The position numbers and the translations under genes were made by a program. The notes beneath the pieces were generated by a model. The model did not search any database, was not told where the DNA came from, and worked only from the letters and a program-made list of their open reading frames with translations. DNA of 64,000 nt from UBA2970 sp965221075. GTDB lineage: Bacteria > Verrucomicrobiota > Verrucomicrobiia > Limisphaerales > AAA164-E04. The DNA lies in contig OZ244865.1 of assembly GCA_965221075.1 (NCBI GenBank), positions 62,001 through 126,000 on the forward strand, written 5' to 3'. Position 1 is the stretch's first letter; each line of letters opens with the position of its first letter. Of the stretch, positions 8,785 to 17,798 are shown piece by piece.

Positions 8785-9524
8785 GCGGGAAGGAAGGCTC
8801 CCCCCCCCTGCTCTCGGCCCGGGGACTGGTCCGCGGCTTCCGGGGCAGGAGGGTGGTGGACCAGGTGGACCTGCGGGTGGACGCGGGGGAGATCGTGGGG
8901 CTGCTGGGCCCCAACGGAGCCGGAAAGACCACCTCCTTCAACCTGGTGGTGGGGCTGCTGCGCCCCGAGCGGGGGGAGGTGGTCTTCCAGGGACGCGACG
9001 TCACCCGGCTGCCGATGCACAGGAGGGCCCGCCTGGGGATCGGCTACCTGACCCAGGAACCCTCGGTGTTCCGCAAGCTCACCGTGGCCCAGAACGTGAT
9101 GGCGATCCTGGAGCTGACCGGGCTGGACGCCCGCCAGCGGCGCAGCCGCCTGGAGTCGCTCCTGGAGGAGCTCGACCTGTCCTCCCTGGCCGGCCACCGG
9201 GCCTACACCCTGAGCGGGGGCGAGAAGCGGCGCCTGGAGATCACCAGGGCGCTGGTCACCTCCCCCCGCCTGCTGATGCTCGACGAGCCGTTCGGAGGAG
9301 TCGACCCCCTGGCCATCCTCGAGGTGCAGGGGATCCTGCGCCGCCTCAGGGAGCGCGGCCTGGGGATCCTGATCACCGACCACAACGTCCGGGAGACCCT
9401 GAGCCTGGTGGACCGGGCCTACCTGATCCACCGGGGACGGGTGGTCTGCCAGGGCAGCGGCCGCTTCCTGGCCGGCGATCCCCGCGCCCGGGAGATCTAC
9501 CTCGGCCCGGAATTCCGCCTCTAG
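8781..9524 (+). CDS. lptB: LPS export ABC transporter ATPase LptB
   Basis: LptB powers extraction of LPS from the inner membrane together with LptFG. The 247-residue protein has Walker A GPNGAGKT (about residue 43), the Q-loop in GYLTQEPSVFRKLTV (a LptB hallmark), signature LSGGEKRRLEI, Walker B LLMLDEPFGGVDP, and the H-loop ITDHNVRETL, also typical of LptB. The start at 8781 overlaps the stop of the LptA/LptC-like gene. LptF and LptG are not in the window. hprK follows after 13 bases, an arrangement resembling the rpoN-region neighbourhoods of other bacteria, where lptB and PTS regulatory genes are close together. Confidence 0.94.
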   Translation: MSGKEGSPPLLSARGLVRGFRGRRVVDQVDLRVDAGEIVGLLGPNGAGKTTSFNLVVGLLRPERGEVVFQGRDVTRLPMHRRARLGIGYLTQEPSVFRKLTVAQNVMAILELTGLDARQRRSRLESLLEELDLSSLAGHRAYTLSGGEKRRLEITRALVTSPRLLMLDEPFGGVDPLAILEVQGILRRLRERGLGILITDHNVRETLSLVDRAYLIHRGRVVCQGSGRFLAGDPRAREIYLGPEFRL

Positions 9525-9537
9525 GCCCCCCTCCCCC

Positions 9538-10497
9538 ATGAAGAAGCCCAGCATCACGGTCGAGAGGTTCTACCAGGAGCACGCCGAGGAGCTCGGGCTG
9601 AAGCTGATCGCCGGGGAGCCGGGCCTGGACCGGACCATCCTGGAACCCACCGTCAACCGCCCCGGCCTGGCCATCGCCGGCTTCACCCGGCACTTCGCCT
9701 GGAAGCGGATCCAGGCCCTGGGCAGCGCCGAGACCGCCTACCTCAAGGCCCTCCCGGGCCAGGACCGGCGGGACCGCTACCGGCTCCTCTTCTCCCACAA
9801 CTTCCCCTGCGTGGTCTTCGCCCGCAGCCTCAAGCCCGACGGCGACTTCCTGGCCGCGGCCGGGAAGGCCGGCGTGCCGGTGTTCAAGACCCCGCTGATC
9901 ACCATGCGCTTCATCAACCGGGCCACCCTCGCCCTGGACATGGTCTTCGCCCCCAGGGGGCTGGAGATGGGCAGCATGGTGGACATCCTGGGCGTGGGGG
10001 TGATCCTCCGGGGAGAGAGCGGCATCGGGAAGAGCGAGTGCGTGCTGGCGCTGATCGAGCGGGGCTACAGCCTGGTCTCCGACGACGCCACCTGCGTCTG
10101 GCTGCTCGACAACCACTACGTCATGGGCACCAGCAAGGACATCTTCCGGGGCCACATGGAGGTGCGGGGCATCGGCATCATCAACGTGGGGGCCATGTTC
10201 GGGGTGAAGAGCCTGCGCCGGGAGAAGCAGGTGGACCTGGTTGTCACCCTCAAGCACTGGGAGAACGACCAGGATCTGGACCGGCTGGGGATGGAGTCGG
10301 AGTACGTGGAGATTCTGGGAGTGAAGATACCCCACATCACCATCCCGGTCCGCTCCGGAAGGGACCTGGCCCGGCTGGTGGAGGTGGCCGCCTTCCAGAC
10401 CAAGCTCAAGTCGGCCGGCTACAACTCGGCCAAGGAGCTCAACGAGCGGCTCATCTCGCGGATGGCGGGCTCCCCCTCCCCGGCCGAGGACCGGTGA
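9538..10497 (+). CDS. hprK: HPr kinase/phosphorylase HprK
   Basis: HprK phosphorylates and dephosphorylates a serine of HPr, linking carbon status to gene regulation. The protein has 319 residues, with an N-terminal domain and a C-terminal P-loop domain carrying GESGIGKSE near residue 158, the catalytic stretch LVSDDATCVWL, and the family signature HMEVRGIGIINV. The C-terminal half also contains GVKSLRREKQVDLVV and the R-rich end typical of the family. The next gene encodes the HPr substrate, so both partners are together. No PTS EI or EII genes are visible. In PVC and many Gram-negative bacteria an HprK-HPr pair can be purely regulatory; that it is so here is inference. Confidence 0.95.
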   Translation: MKKPSITVERFYQEHAEELGLKLIAGEPGLDRTILEPTVNRPGLAIAGFTRHFAWKRIQALGSAETAYLKALPGQDRRDRYRLLFSHNFPCVVFARSLKPDGDFLAAAGKAGVPVFKTPLITMRFINRATLALDMVFAPRGLEMGSMVDILGVGVILRGESGIGKSECVLALIERGYSLVSDDATCVWLLDNHYVMGTSKDIFRGHMEVRGIGIINVGAMFGVKSLRREKQVDLVVTLKHWENDQDLDRLGMESEYVEILGVKIPHITIPVRSGRDLARLVEVAAFQTKLKSAGYNSAKELNERLISRMAGSPSPAEDR

Positions 10498-10550
10498 GCG
10501 TTTTGCCTAGTCAATCCTTCCCCGTCCTTCCTAGACTCCTATCCGCAGAT

Positions 10551-10841
10551 ATGACAGGAGGCTCCGATTCCTCGACCGCCTCGAGGGAATTCAAGGTCAC
10601 CAACAAGCTCGGAATCCACGCCCGCCCCGCCGCCATGTTCGTCAAGGCCGCCAACCAGTTCCAGTCCGATGTCTATGTCGAGAAGAACGGGGAGAGAGTC
10701 AACGGAAAGAGCATCATGGGGCTGATGATGCTGGCGGCAGGCCAGGGCTCGGTCATCCGGGTGGAGGCCTCGGGGCCCGACGCCGAGAGCGTGCTGGAGG
10801 AGCTGGCCGGCCTGATCACCCGGAAGTTCAACGAGGACTAG
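10551..10841 (+). CDS. ptsH: HPr phosphocarrier protein
   Basis: The product has 96 residues; the ATG at 10551 gives a roughly ten-residue N-terminal extension before the HPr core. The EI-dependent site is intact (NKLGIHARPAAMFVKAA, His in GIHARP). The serine that HprK acts on is in NGKSIMGLMMLAAGQGS. It lies 53 bases after hprK. Both phosphorylation sites are kept, so it could serve in transport, in signalling, or both. No EI is present here to decide. Confidence 0.93.
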   Translation: MTGGSDSSTASREFKVTNKLGIHARPAAMFVKAANQFQSDVYVEKNGERVNGKSIMGLMMLAAGQGSVIRVEASGPDAESVLEELAGLITRKFNED

Positions 10842-11500
10842 GGGCTGCGGAGACCAGCCTGCGGAACCGGTCCAGGGAGGCGTACTGAGGGCCCGGCAGC
10901 GGCTCCGTCCCGGGCCTTCCAGCGCAGCTGCCGTGAAAGCCGGCTCCTCGATCGGCCCCGGACCGGCAGGGCCTGGAATCCGGCGGCCGGTTCCTCGTGC
11001 ATGCGGAGCCCGGCTCCATCGGCCGGATGCCGGCGACGGAGGAGAAGGCGGGCTTCCGCTTCCGCCAGGTCCTGGCCAAGCGCAGCCCGTTCTCGCTGGA
11101 GCTGCCTGCGGCTCCGCGGTGCGGAAGATCCCCCTCCAGGCTTCGTCCGGCGGGGAGCCGAACTGGCGGAAGGTCTCGGCAGCCGCCCGGATCGGGCATT
11201 CATGGCGGGCTCCGGTCGCGGCGGGGCTCCGCTTGACTCGAGCCGCTCCCCGTAACCGCCGGACGCATCGGCCAGGAACGGATCTTCAGGGCGATCTCCG
11301 GAGGAGGGGGCAGCCCAGGGAACCGGAGGCCGAAGGCTGGAGCAGAGGGATCGCAACGCACGGGCTCCCGGCGGGAAAGGCGACCCTGCCATGAGCACGG
11401 CTTCCTGCTTTCCCGGCACCTGACATTGACCGCAGGGCCGGACGGAACCGGAAGCAGCGCGCCGTCCTCACCGGGCTACCGGCAGGCAGCCGGCGTCTCT
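10842..11500. other. Spacer between convergent genes
   Basis: About 660 bases separate ptsH from the end of rfaE2. No protein motif, tRNA, strong terminator or IS end is seen. It is G+C-rich with open frames in several phases, none convincing. Confidence 0.5.
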
Positions 11501-11995
11501 TCACTGGCCCCCCGACTGGAGCTTCCGGATGAGGGAGGTGGTCGACTCCCCCTCTACCAGGGGAAGCATCCTGATGAGCCCTCCCTGGCTCTCCACCTGC
11601 TCGCGCTCGCCGGGATCCAGGGAGTCCAGAGAGTAGTCCCCTCCCTTGGCGTAGATGTCGGGAGCCGCCTCCGACAGGAAGCGGCGTGCCCTGGTCTCGG
11701 CGAAGACGCATACCGCGTCCACGCACCCCAGCGACGCCAGCACCAGGGCCCGATCCCGCTCCTGGCGGACAGGGCGGCCAGGGCCCTTGAGCGTGCGCAC
11801 CGACTGGTCCCCGTTGAGCCCCACCAGAAGGAGATCCCCCAGGTTGCGCGCCGCCTCCAAATAGCGCACATGCCCCGAATGGAGCAGGTCGAAGCAGCCG
11901 TTGGTCGCCACCACCCGGAGCCCCTTCCGGCGCTGCTCGCGGCGCCACGGCCCGAGCCCCCGGGGCTCGAGAATCTTCGCCTCGGCTCGGAACAT
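11501..11995 (-). CDS. rfaE2: Heptose-1-phosphate adenylyltransferase (RfaE domain 2)
   Basis: The 164-residue protein is a stand-alone nucleotidyltransferase. It has TNGCFDLLHSGHVRYLEAA, which includes the HxGH motif, then LLVGLNGDQSVRTLKGPGRP, the VFAE segment, PDIYAKGGDYS, and the terminal STTSLIRK, the pattern of the C-terminal half of HldE/RfaE. It would convert ADP-heptose precursor heptose-1-phosphate with ATP into ADP-heptose for the LPS inner core. The kinase half (RfaE1) is absent here and must be separate. The ATG at 11995 is chosen because it begins a typical short N-terminus; the upstream open frame lacks coding character. Confidence 0.85.
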   Translation of the reverse strand: MFRAEAKILEPRGLGPWRREQRRKGLRVVATNGCFDLLHSGHVRYLEAARNLGDLLLVGLNGDQSVRTLKGPGRPVRQERDRALVLASLGCVDAVCVFAETRARRFLSEAAPDIYAKGGDYSLDSLDPGEREQVESQGGLIRMLPLVEGESTTSLIRKLQSGGQ

Positions 11996-12928
11996 CTCCT
12001 GTCGGACGGCCAGCGTCGGCCATTCCTCCGGCCAAGGCAAGGAGCATCGGAATGCGCCGCCGGGAGAAAGGAGCGGCCTGGAGCAGGCCGTGAGCCTGCC
12101 AGTTTTCGGGCAGGGCGACGGAGAACAGGCAGGCCTTCTTTTCTGGAGCGGGACCGGCCCTGATCCGCCGGCTCGTCGGCACGAGATCCGGTCATGACAA
12201 GCCGCCGGTCCGCCCGACTCGCTTCCGATGCCATTGGCAGGCGACGGAAGAGATCCCTCCGCAGTGGAAGGGCGCAGGGCTCCCGGGATTTCGACGACTT
12301 CGCCTGTCCCTGCGCGTAATGCTTCAGCCGATCTTCCTCTTGACTTGAAGACGGGAACCGACAGCCTGGAGCCGATGGCCGCAGGGCTCGAGGAAATGAC
12401 GGGCGAGCCTTTCCTGCGCGCCGTCGCTCTCTCCGTGGAGACTGGCCTGGAGCCGATATCCGGAGAGAGAGCGATCCGCCTCCTGCCGGTTTTCCCGATT
12501 GCGTGGCCTTCCGCATCCCGGTGGCGCCGCCCTGTCCGGCATGCAAGAATCGGTTGGCCGGAATGGTCCTGATGGAGGAGCCCGGCGCCTCCCCTGCGAG
12601 GGCTGCGCTGCTCGCCGATCCCGGCAGCATGATCGCCCGGGATGCGAAAGGCCGGTTGCCCTTTGCCGTTGCAAGCGGCCGGCTCCAGCAGCCGAACAAC
12701 CCTGCCCCAGCGGATACTGGCCTCGCACATTCCCGTTCCCGGAGATCGAGGGCTTGGGCCGAATCCTTTCCAGCTGGTCTCGCTGAAGATTCTTCGATGC
12801 GATCCCCGAAAGCCTAGATGCCGATCCACATGCGCATTCCAAAGCCCCAAGGCGGCATCGTCTTGGATCGTCGTTTTCCGCTCGATGGACTGGCGCAGCA
12901 GGGAAGGAAGAAGTCCTCGACACGAGCC
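11996..12928. other. Spacer between divergent genes
   Basis: More than 900 bases lie between rfaE2 and the FlgT-like gene. The frame of the plus gene is open from 12818, but the encoded residues do not look like protein. I see no mobile-element ends or RNA gene. Confidence 0.5.
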
Positions 12929-14179
12929 ATGACGCGATGGGTCTGCATCCTCCTGGCGCTCTTCGCAACGACGGCTTGCCAAGAGAAGGTCCACCGAAAG
13001 GAGACCCTCCTCTACACGTTCGTCTCCCAGGGAGAGGGCCCGACCAGGGAGGCGGCGATCGAAGAGGCCAAGATCCGGGCCCTCCTGGAAGCCATGGAGA
13101 CCTTCAGGAGGACGATCCCCGATCGGGAGAGGGAGAGAGATCTTTCGGAGCAGGAGGCCCGCTCCCTCTTCGAGCGGGATATCCGGAGAGGGCCTCTGGG
13201 GGCCTTGCGTTCCTTCGATGTCCTGGAAAGCGAAGCGGACCCGGAGGGCGCGGAATGGACCTGCCGCATCGAGGCGAGGATCGAAGAGAGCTACATCAGG
13301 AATCTCTTCCTGACCGATGCCCACATCCTCGGCATCCTGCCTTTCCGGGTCCAGGAGGACGCCTATGCGGGCACGGCCAGCAGGCGGCCCCAGGGGCGGC
13401 TGGGCGAACAGCTGCATCAGGCTCTGGTCGAGATCCTGGTGCGCTCGCGCAGGTTCCGGGTGCTGGAGAGGCAGGACATGGAGGAACTGGAGGCCGAGCT
13501 GGATAGAATCTCCGACTGGCATGGCGCAAACGAGGCCTCCTTCGAGGAACTGGGCCGTCTGGGACGGAGGCTGGGGGCCGATTCCCTGCTGACGGGGACG
13601 GTCGTGGGCTTCTCCCTCGACAGCTTCAGGAACGTTTCGGCCTTGACCGGAGAGACATCGGAGGGGGCGAGACTGGACGCCAAGATCTCCTACCGGCTCC
13701 TGGATGTGCCCACCGGCGAGATCCGCTGGGCCGACACCATCGAATACCGGCAGGACCTTCCCCTTTCCGCCGGCGGGGACCGTCTAGCCGACCTGGCGAT
13801 CGAGCGAGCGGCCAGGGAGTGCGCTCTGGATGTCGTCGGCGAGACGTCTCCCATTCGCGTTCTGGCCAGCAGGGGGGATGGCGAAATCCTGATCGACCAG
13901 GGTGGCGACCTGCTGGAAAAGGGAGACCTGCTGTCGATCCATGCCAAGAAGGAGTCCACCAGGGATTCGTCCGGTGGCGGCACTCTCCGCGTGGCGGGCG
14001 AGTTGCTGGGGCATCTGCGGGTGGATCGGGTTGGAGAAGCAAGAAGCTGGTGCTCCTTCCTGGACGATTCCGGCCTGGAGATGGTGATGGAAGGCTGCCT
14101 GGTAAGACGCAGCAGCAGCAAGGAGGAGCCTGAAGCCCCGGCTCAGAGGACCCGTTCTGGAAGCCGCTTCCAGCTCTGA
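12929..14179 (+). CDS. FlgT/CsgG-like outer-membrane lipoprotein
   Basis: The ATG at 12929 starts a 416-residue protein with a lipoprotein signal (MTRWVCILLALFATTAC), the cysteine being residue 17. Residues about 25-115 (GEGPTREAAIEEAKIRALLE and following) resemble the N-terminal domain of flagellar assembly protein FlgT or the LPP20 fold. Residues about 130-290 look like a CsgG domain: ILPFRVQEDAYAG, LVEILVRSRRFRVLERQDME, GADSLLTGTVVGF, and LDAKISYRLLDVPTGEIRWA. The C-terminal part (EILIDQGGDLLEKGDLLSIH) matches the FlgT C-terminal SH3-like domain. No flagellar genes are nearby, so a motility role is not implied; CsgG/LpoB relatives often act in envelope assembly. Known families fit well; the function is open. 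Confidence 0.75.
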   Translation: MTRWVCILLALFATTACQEKVHRKETLLYTFVSQGEGPTREAAIEEAKIRALLEAMETFRRTIPDRERERDLSEQEARSLFERDIRRGPLGALRSFDVLESEADPEGAEWTCRIEARIEESYIRNLFLTDAHILGILPFRVQEDAYAGTASRRPQGRLGEQLHQALVEILVRSRRFRVLERQDMEELEAELDRISDWHGANEASFEELGRLGRRLGADSLLTGTVVGFSLDSFRNVSALTGETSEGARLDAKISYRLLDVPTGEIRWADTIEYRQDLPLSAGGDRLADLAIERAARECALDVVGETSPIRVLASRGDGEILIDQGGDLLEKGDLLSIHAKKESTRDSSGGGTLRVAGELLGHLRVDRVGEARSWCSFLDDSGLEMVMEGCLVRRSSSKEEPEAPAQRTRSGSRFQL

Positions 14180-15048
14180 ACCATGAGACGGCCTCCCCTC
14201 CTGGCCAGTTGCCATGCTGCGCAGGCGCTTCTATCGCAGACAGGAGCGGTCGACAAAAGCTGCAGTCCACTCCTCATCGATATTCACCCGGTGCGACATG
14301 GCTCCCCCGCTCCCGGCTGGACTTCCGCCCGATACCCGGATGCCTCCGTGGCCAGACAGGCTGTCCGGCATGGGAAGATGTCTTTGAAACGCCTCGAACA
14401 TGCAGAGTCCAGGAGGCGGCAGCCTGTCCGGCACGCCCGCCCCCTCCGAGCATTTCAAGTCCAGCACGCACGGATGCGCCGCCATGAGAGCTGGAGTGTC
14501 GTCGGGTCGCTGCCTGACTTGCCGCCTCCGATCACCCACAGGCCGCCATCCTCGCGGTCGGCGCTCTCCACTGCCGCTACTGTCAGTCCTCCCAGCAAAA
14601 CAGCTTCGGCTTCGGTCTCGCTATCGGGTGTTATTTGCGTAGATATTCCGGTGAATCGAGAGATCTTTTTTCGGCTGTCCCCCAGCAAGCGACACCATCT
14701 TCGTCTCCACCTCGGGAACCTCCTTCCGCATCCCCGAAAGGTTTGAAGCTGGAACCTGAAGCCGATCCTCTGCGTCTTCGATGGCGACCAGTGCGAAAAC
14801 TGCTACGTCTTCTGCCTCATGCAGGGACAATCCGGCCGTCCGACGCCCGAGGCCTGTGTCGGGCCTATGACTGGAGACGTACCCGGAAAGTAGAGCTGCT
14901 CCATCGGCTGCCGCTCAAACCAGCGGGATCAGGCAGCTTCTCCCTTCCAGGAAGTCTTCTCCTCAGGCAGCAAGCGCCAATCGCCTCCTGCAAGGCCAAT
15001 GGCCCCTCCTCGATTGGATGTCAGCCCGGAGCAATCTGGGAAAAACCG
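14180..15048. other. Spacer with possible decayed coding fragments
   Basis: The stretch from about 14620 to 14900 is less G+C-rich than its surroundings. It shows short protein-like pieces in several frames and on both strands, for example DTIFVSTSGTSFRIPERF on the plus strand ending near 14747. None forms a complete gene. It may be a decayed insertion next to the broken lpo locus. Confidence 0.35.
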
Positions 15049-15586
15049 TCAGGATAATCGCTGCAAATAACAGCAGGTGGACTGCCGGATCCGTCCGTCC
15101 CTCACGCTCGTCTCGATGATCTTGCCGCTCAGGCTGTAGTCCGGAGCGACCTTCTGGCCCGCCTGGGCGACGGTGGACTGGTCGAACTCCAGGGAGTTCC
15201 TCAGGTCCGCCAGGGCCAGCGAGGACGGATCCTCGGGACCGTCCAGGCCCACGGCGATGGTGGTCACGAACCTGCCGCTCTCCAGCAGGGCCACGCGAAT
15301 CTTCTTGGTGAGCAGATCGGTGTCGATCCTGGCGCTGGTGGCGTTCTGCACCCGCCCGGCGATAATCGCCATCCGGCGCCCGTCGGCGGCACCGAGATCC
15401 TCCCTGCGCAGGAGGGACTGGATCATGTCGTCGGCGGCCAGGCCCCAGTCCTGGGTGTTGATATCTCCGACGGTGGCGATGCCCTGACCGGCGCAGGGAT
15501 CCATGTACCGGGGTGGAGATGGTGGTGGCGCAGCCCGACGCAAAGCCCAGGGCCAGCGCAGCGGAAAACAGGCGGATCTCGTTCAT
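15049..15586 (-). pseudogene. lpoB: Broken lpoB paralogue
   Basis: This is a close relative of the intact lpoB at 52420. It starts with a lipoprotein signal ending in ASGCATT. A net two-base deletion near 15508, relative to the intact copy, shifts the frame; the homology continues in the new frame (GQGIATVGDINTQDWGLA, ATSARIDTDLLTKKIRVALL, DYSLSGKIIETSVRDGRI). It then breaks off just after RQST, losing about 30 C-terminal residues. Neither the full N- nor C-terminus is in one frame, so no functional LpoB is made. It lies 11 bases after the ycfL remnant, the same order as in the intact operon. The similarity is high, so the duplication and decay are fairly recent. Confidence 0.85.
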
Positions 15587-15597
15587 GGCTGGCGTCT

Positions 15598-15716
15598 CTA
15601 GTCGGTGATGTGCAGGCGGCCCGTCTCCGCCTCGGCGTGGGTGGAGGCGATGCGGAGCTCGAAGGTCTGCCGGGTCCTGACCAGGCAGACGGAAGCGAGA
15701 GGCGGATCGGGGGGCG
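15598..15716 (-). pseudogene. 3' remnant of a ycfL paralogue
   Basis: The last 30 or so codons (LVRTRQTFELRIASTHAEAE, then TGRLHITD) match the end of the intact ycfL-like gene at 52027 (LVQPRETFEIRIIAPHSEAA, SGRLHIDG). Everything upstream is gone and is replaced at about 15717 by the end of a serine recombinase gene. This marks the point where a mobile segment, or a deletion it caused, cut the operon. Confidence 0.75.
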
Positions 15717-16279
15717 TCATAATTGCTTCATCCGAGCCCGGATGAAGTGGGCCAGAGTGTGCGGCGCACATCCGCAGATGCGAGCGATGGAGGCCTTCGC
15801 TACGCCCATGTCGAGGTAGTGGCGGATCTCCGCCTCGCGGCCGTCCAGCTTGCATTTCCCTGTCTTCCCTCTGGGACGGCCGATGCGCTTCCCCGCCGCC
15901 CTGGCCTTGGCCATCCCCTCCCTGGTCCTTTCCGGAATCAGGTCGCGCTCGATCTCGGCGAACAACGCGAAAAGGGCGGTCATCACCTTGGTCTGCATGT
16001 CCTGCTTCCCGTTGATCCGGATGTTCTCCATGATGGCGACGAAGCGGATTCCGGAACTCGCCAGGCGATCGAGCAGGGCGATGATCTGGCCGATGGAGTA
16101 TCGAGCAGGTCGGGGATCTTGCGAGCCGCCTCGCGCCGGGAGGCGGATGCGGAGACTTCGATGAACTGGTCGATCATCTCCCGGCGGGCGAAGTCAAGCA
16201 GGGCCAAGCGCTGGCTGGCGGTGTCCTGGGAGGTGCTGGAGAACCTCGGATAGACGACTGTTCCTGGTCTGGGTGTCAA
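15717..16279 (-). pseudogene. Serine recombinase (resolvase/invertase type), broken
   Basis: The N-terminal part (VVYPRFSSTSQDTASQRLAL) holds the catalytic serine region. The frame then breaks near 16110, and the second part continues in another frame with GQIIALLDRLASSGIRFVAI, NGKQDMQTKVMTALFALFAE, IERDLIPERTREG, GRPRGK and a helix-turn-helix (GVAKASIARICGCAP). About 20 residues that normally carry GD-L-V--LSRLGRS are missing at the break, so the gene has lost part of its catalytic domain as well as its frame. The start is probably a TTG at 16279. Family members resolve cointegrates or invert DNA. It sits between an AAA ATPase and the cut ycfL remnant, so it is probably part of a dead mobile element. 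Confidence 0.8.
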
Positions 16280-16306
16280 AAAGGCCGTTCTGGACTTTTT
16301 TTGACA
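16274..16306. other. Inverted repeat TGTCAAAAA/TTTTTGACA
   Basis: A nine-base inverted repeat lies at 16274-16282 and 16298-16306, between the ATPase gene and the recombinase. It could be a transposon-type end or part of a resolution site (these often start with TGT and lie next to the resolvase gene), or a terminator for the ATPase gene. Confidence 0.35.
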
Positions 16307-16444
16307 TGCAGAAAGAATAATACCGCCCTTATAGCCGCAAGATACGCTACGGGGAAACGGTCGTTTTTTTGACCGAACCAAGCTCCCCTTCCGCCTCGGT
16401 TCGGGCGTCTGGGCCCCGGCGGCGGGGCAGGGCTCCCGGGAGCC

Positions 16445-17746
16445 CTACCGCTCCCTCCCCTGCTCGACCCGGTCGAGGAGAGAATCCTTGGTTTGGGGCC
16501 GCTCCGCGGCCATCGCCTCGACAACCTTGGACGCCTCCCACCTGGCCGCCGCCAGGCGATCCTCGTCCGTAGGGCCGGAATCCGCCATCTCCCCTTGCGC
16601 ACGTGGCCGGTCGATCAACCATGTGCGCAAGCTGGGGATGGGGCAGACCAGCGCGTCTCCGGAGCCGGGCTGCAAGGCTCCCCTATGGATCAGATGCCCA
16701 AGGAACTGGCCGGCGGACATTCCTTCCGGAAGTTCCCATTCTGTGCCTTGGCCGTTTGCAATCTTCCCTTTGATGGCGTTCAGCACCCTGCTGCGGGATA
16801 GACCTCCGTTGGACGGCACCTCCTCCATGACCGCCGCCACCAGGTCTTTGGCCTCCTTCATTTCTTTGCTCTGGCGGGCTTCATAGCTCCTTTGCCGGTA
16901 TTTGCGTGCGAGAGCACGCATGGGGAGGATCTCGATGTCCTTGATTTCGCCTTTCTTCTGTCCGATGGCCCGGAAGGCTGCGGCGGCCTCGGTCCGGACA
17001 TGCTGTGGCCAGCCTTCGGAGCTCCTTGCGATCTCGTCGGCCAGTTGCTGCACCAGCACTCCCGCTCCAGGGTCGATGCGGCAGTTGGCGATCATCCGCT
17101 TGACGCAGTCACGCACCTCCTCGGAGGCGAGGGGTCCCAGTGTGCGGACGTTGTCGGTTTGCAGGCGGCTGACGCCGGCCTGGGCGAGGGAGTCGGTGGA
17201 ATTGGCCAGCCCGGCGTAGATAGGGACGATGGGGAGGCGGTGAGTTCCTAGGTGGAGGGGAGTCAGGACTTCTCCATGGCTCTCCCTAACGTTCTGGATC
17301 TCGTCGACGAGGATGCAGAGGGGATGCTTCCAGTCCTGCGGGGGAAGGAGTTCCTTCAGAAGAGAGAAGGCGATGTTCTCCGGAGAGGCCTTGGAGGGGT
17401 CGAGCTTCCTTACGATCGCCAGCGCCATCGTCGCCGGATCTTCGAGGTAGGCTTGGCGTATCTCCAGGACATGAGGCCGATCGGGTTTGCCGTCCCATTC
17501 CTCTTCAAGGTGCGAGAGGATAGCAGTCTTCCCGGCCCCGGGTGCACCCTGGAGGACGATGGTGTGCCCGGCGGCGCGCTGGTTCCTTCCTAAGGCCCGC
17601 ATCGCTCCGCGGCAGTTGGCCTGGATCAGCTCGAGGATGTCCTGGCGGCCGACGAAGACGGGAGCGGGCTGCCTGTCGAGAGGGCGGCTGTACTCTTCCA
17701 GCAGCTCCCGGTCGTACTGCTCGCGGCTCTCCATGGCTGTAAGCAT
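16445..17746 (-). CDS. AAA (ORC-like) ATPase of a mobile region
   Basis: The product has 433 residues from the ATG at 17746; a TTG at 17773 or an ATG at 17734 are alternatives. After a short N-terminus comes VFVGRQDILELIQ, the opening of ORC/AAA_16-type ATPases. It is followed by Walker A GAPGAGKT, Walker B CILVDEIQN and a sensor-like stretch ending in the arginine-rich lid. The C-terminal third (after about residue 290) is not recognised but looks like a helical/winged region (GLSRSRVLNAIKGKI). Such ATPases act in replication initiation, transposition target choice or defence. The neighbours (serine recombinase, ISL3-type element whose left end is only about 50 bases upstream) point to a mobile origin. 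The insertion may have removed its promoter or its first codons. Confidence 0.7.
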   Translation of the reverse strand: MLTAMESREQYDRELLEEYSRPLDRQPAPVFVGRQDILELIQANCRGAMRALGRNQRAAGHTIVLQGAPGAGKTAILSHLEEEWDGKPDRPHVLEIRQAYLEDPATMALAIVRKLDPSKASPENIAFSLLKELLPPQDWKHPLCILVDEIQNVRESHGEVLTPLHLGTHRLPIVPIYAGLANSTDSLAQAGVSRLQTDNVRTLGPLASEEVRDCVKRMIANCRIDPGAGVLVQQLADEIARSSEGWPQHVRTEAAAAFRAIGQKKGEIKDIEILPMRALARKYRQRSYEARQSKEMKEAKDLVAAVMEEVPSNGGLSRSRVLNAIKGKIANGQGTEWELPEGMSAGQFLGHLIHRGALQPGSGDALVCPIPSLRTWLIDRPRAQGEMADSGPTDEDRLAAARWEASKVVEAMAAERPQTKDSLLDRVEQGRER

Positions 17747-17798
17747 CCTGCCACCGATGGCGTCCCGACTCAAGGAAGGCCTGAGGCGGGAGAAGTTG

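Noticed and set aside
12818..12928. Upstream extension of the FlgT-like gene
   Set aside because: It would bury the lipoprotein signal peptide that starts at 12929.
16274..16306. Inverted repeat as a simple terminator only
   Set aside because: It could end the ATPase transcript, but the stem is A+T-rich with a 15-base loop and it overlaps the recombinase start, so I left its role open.
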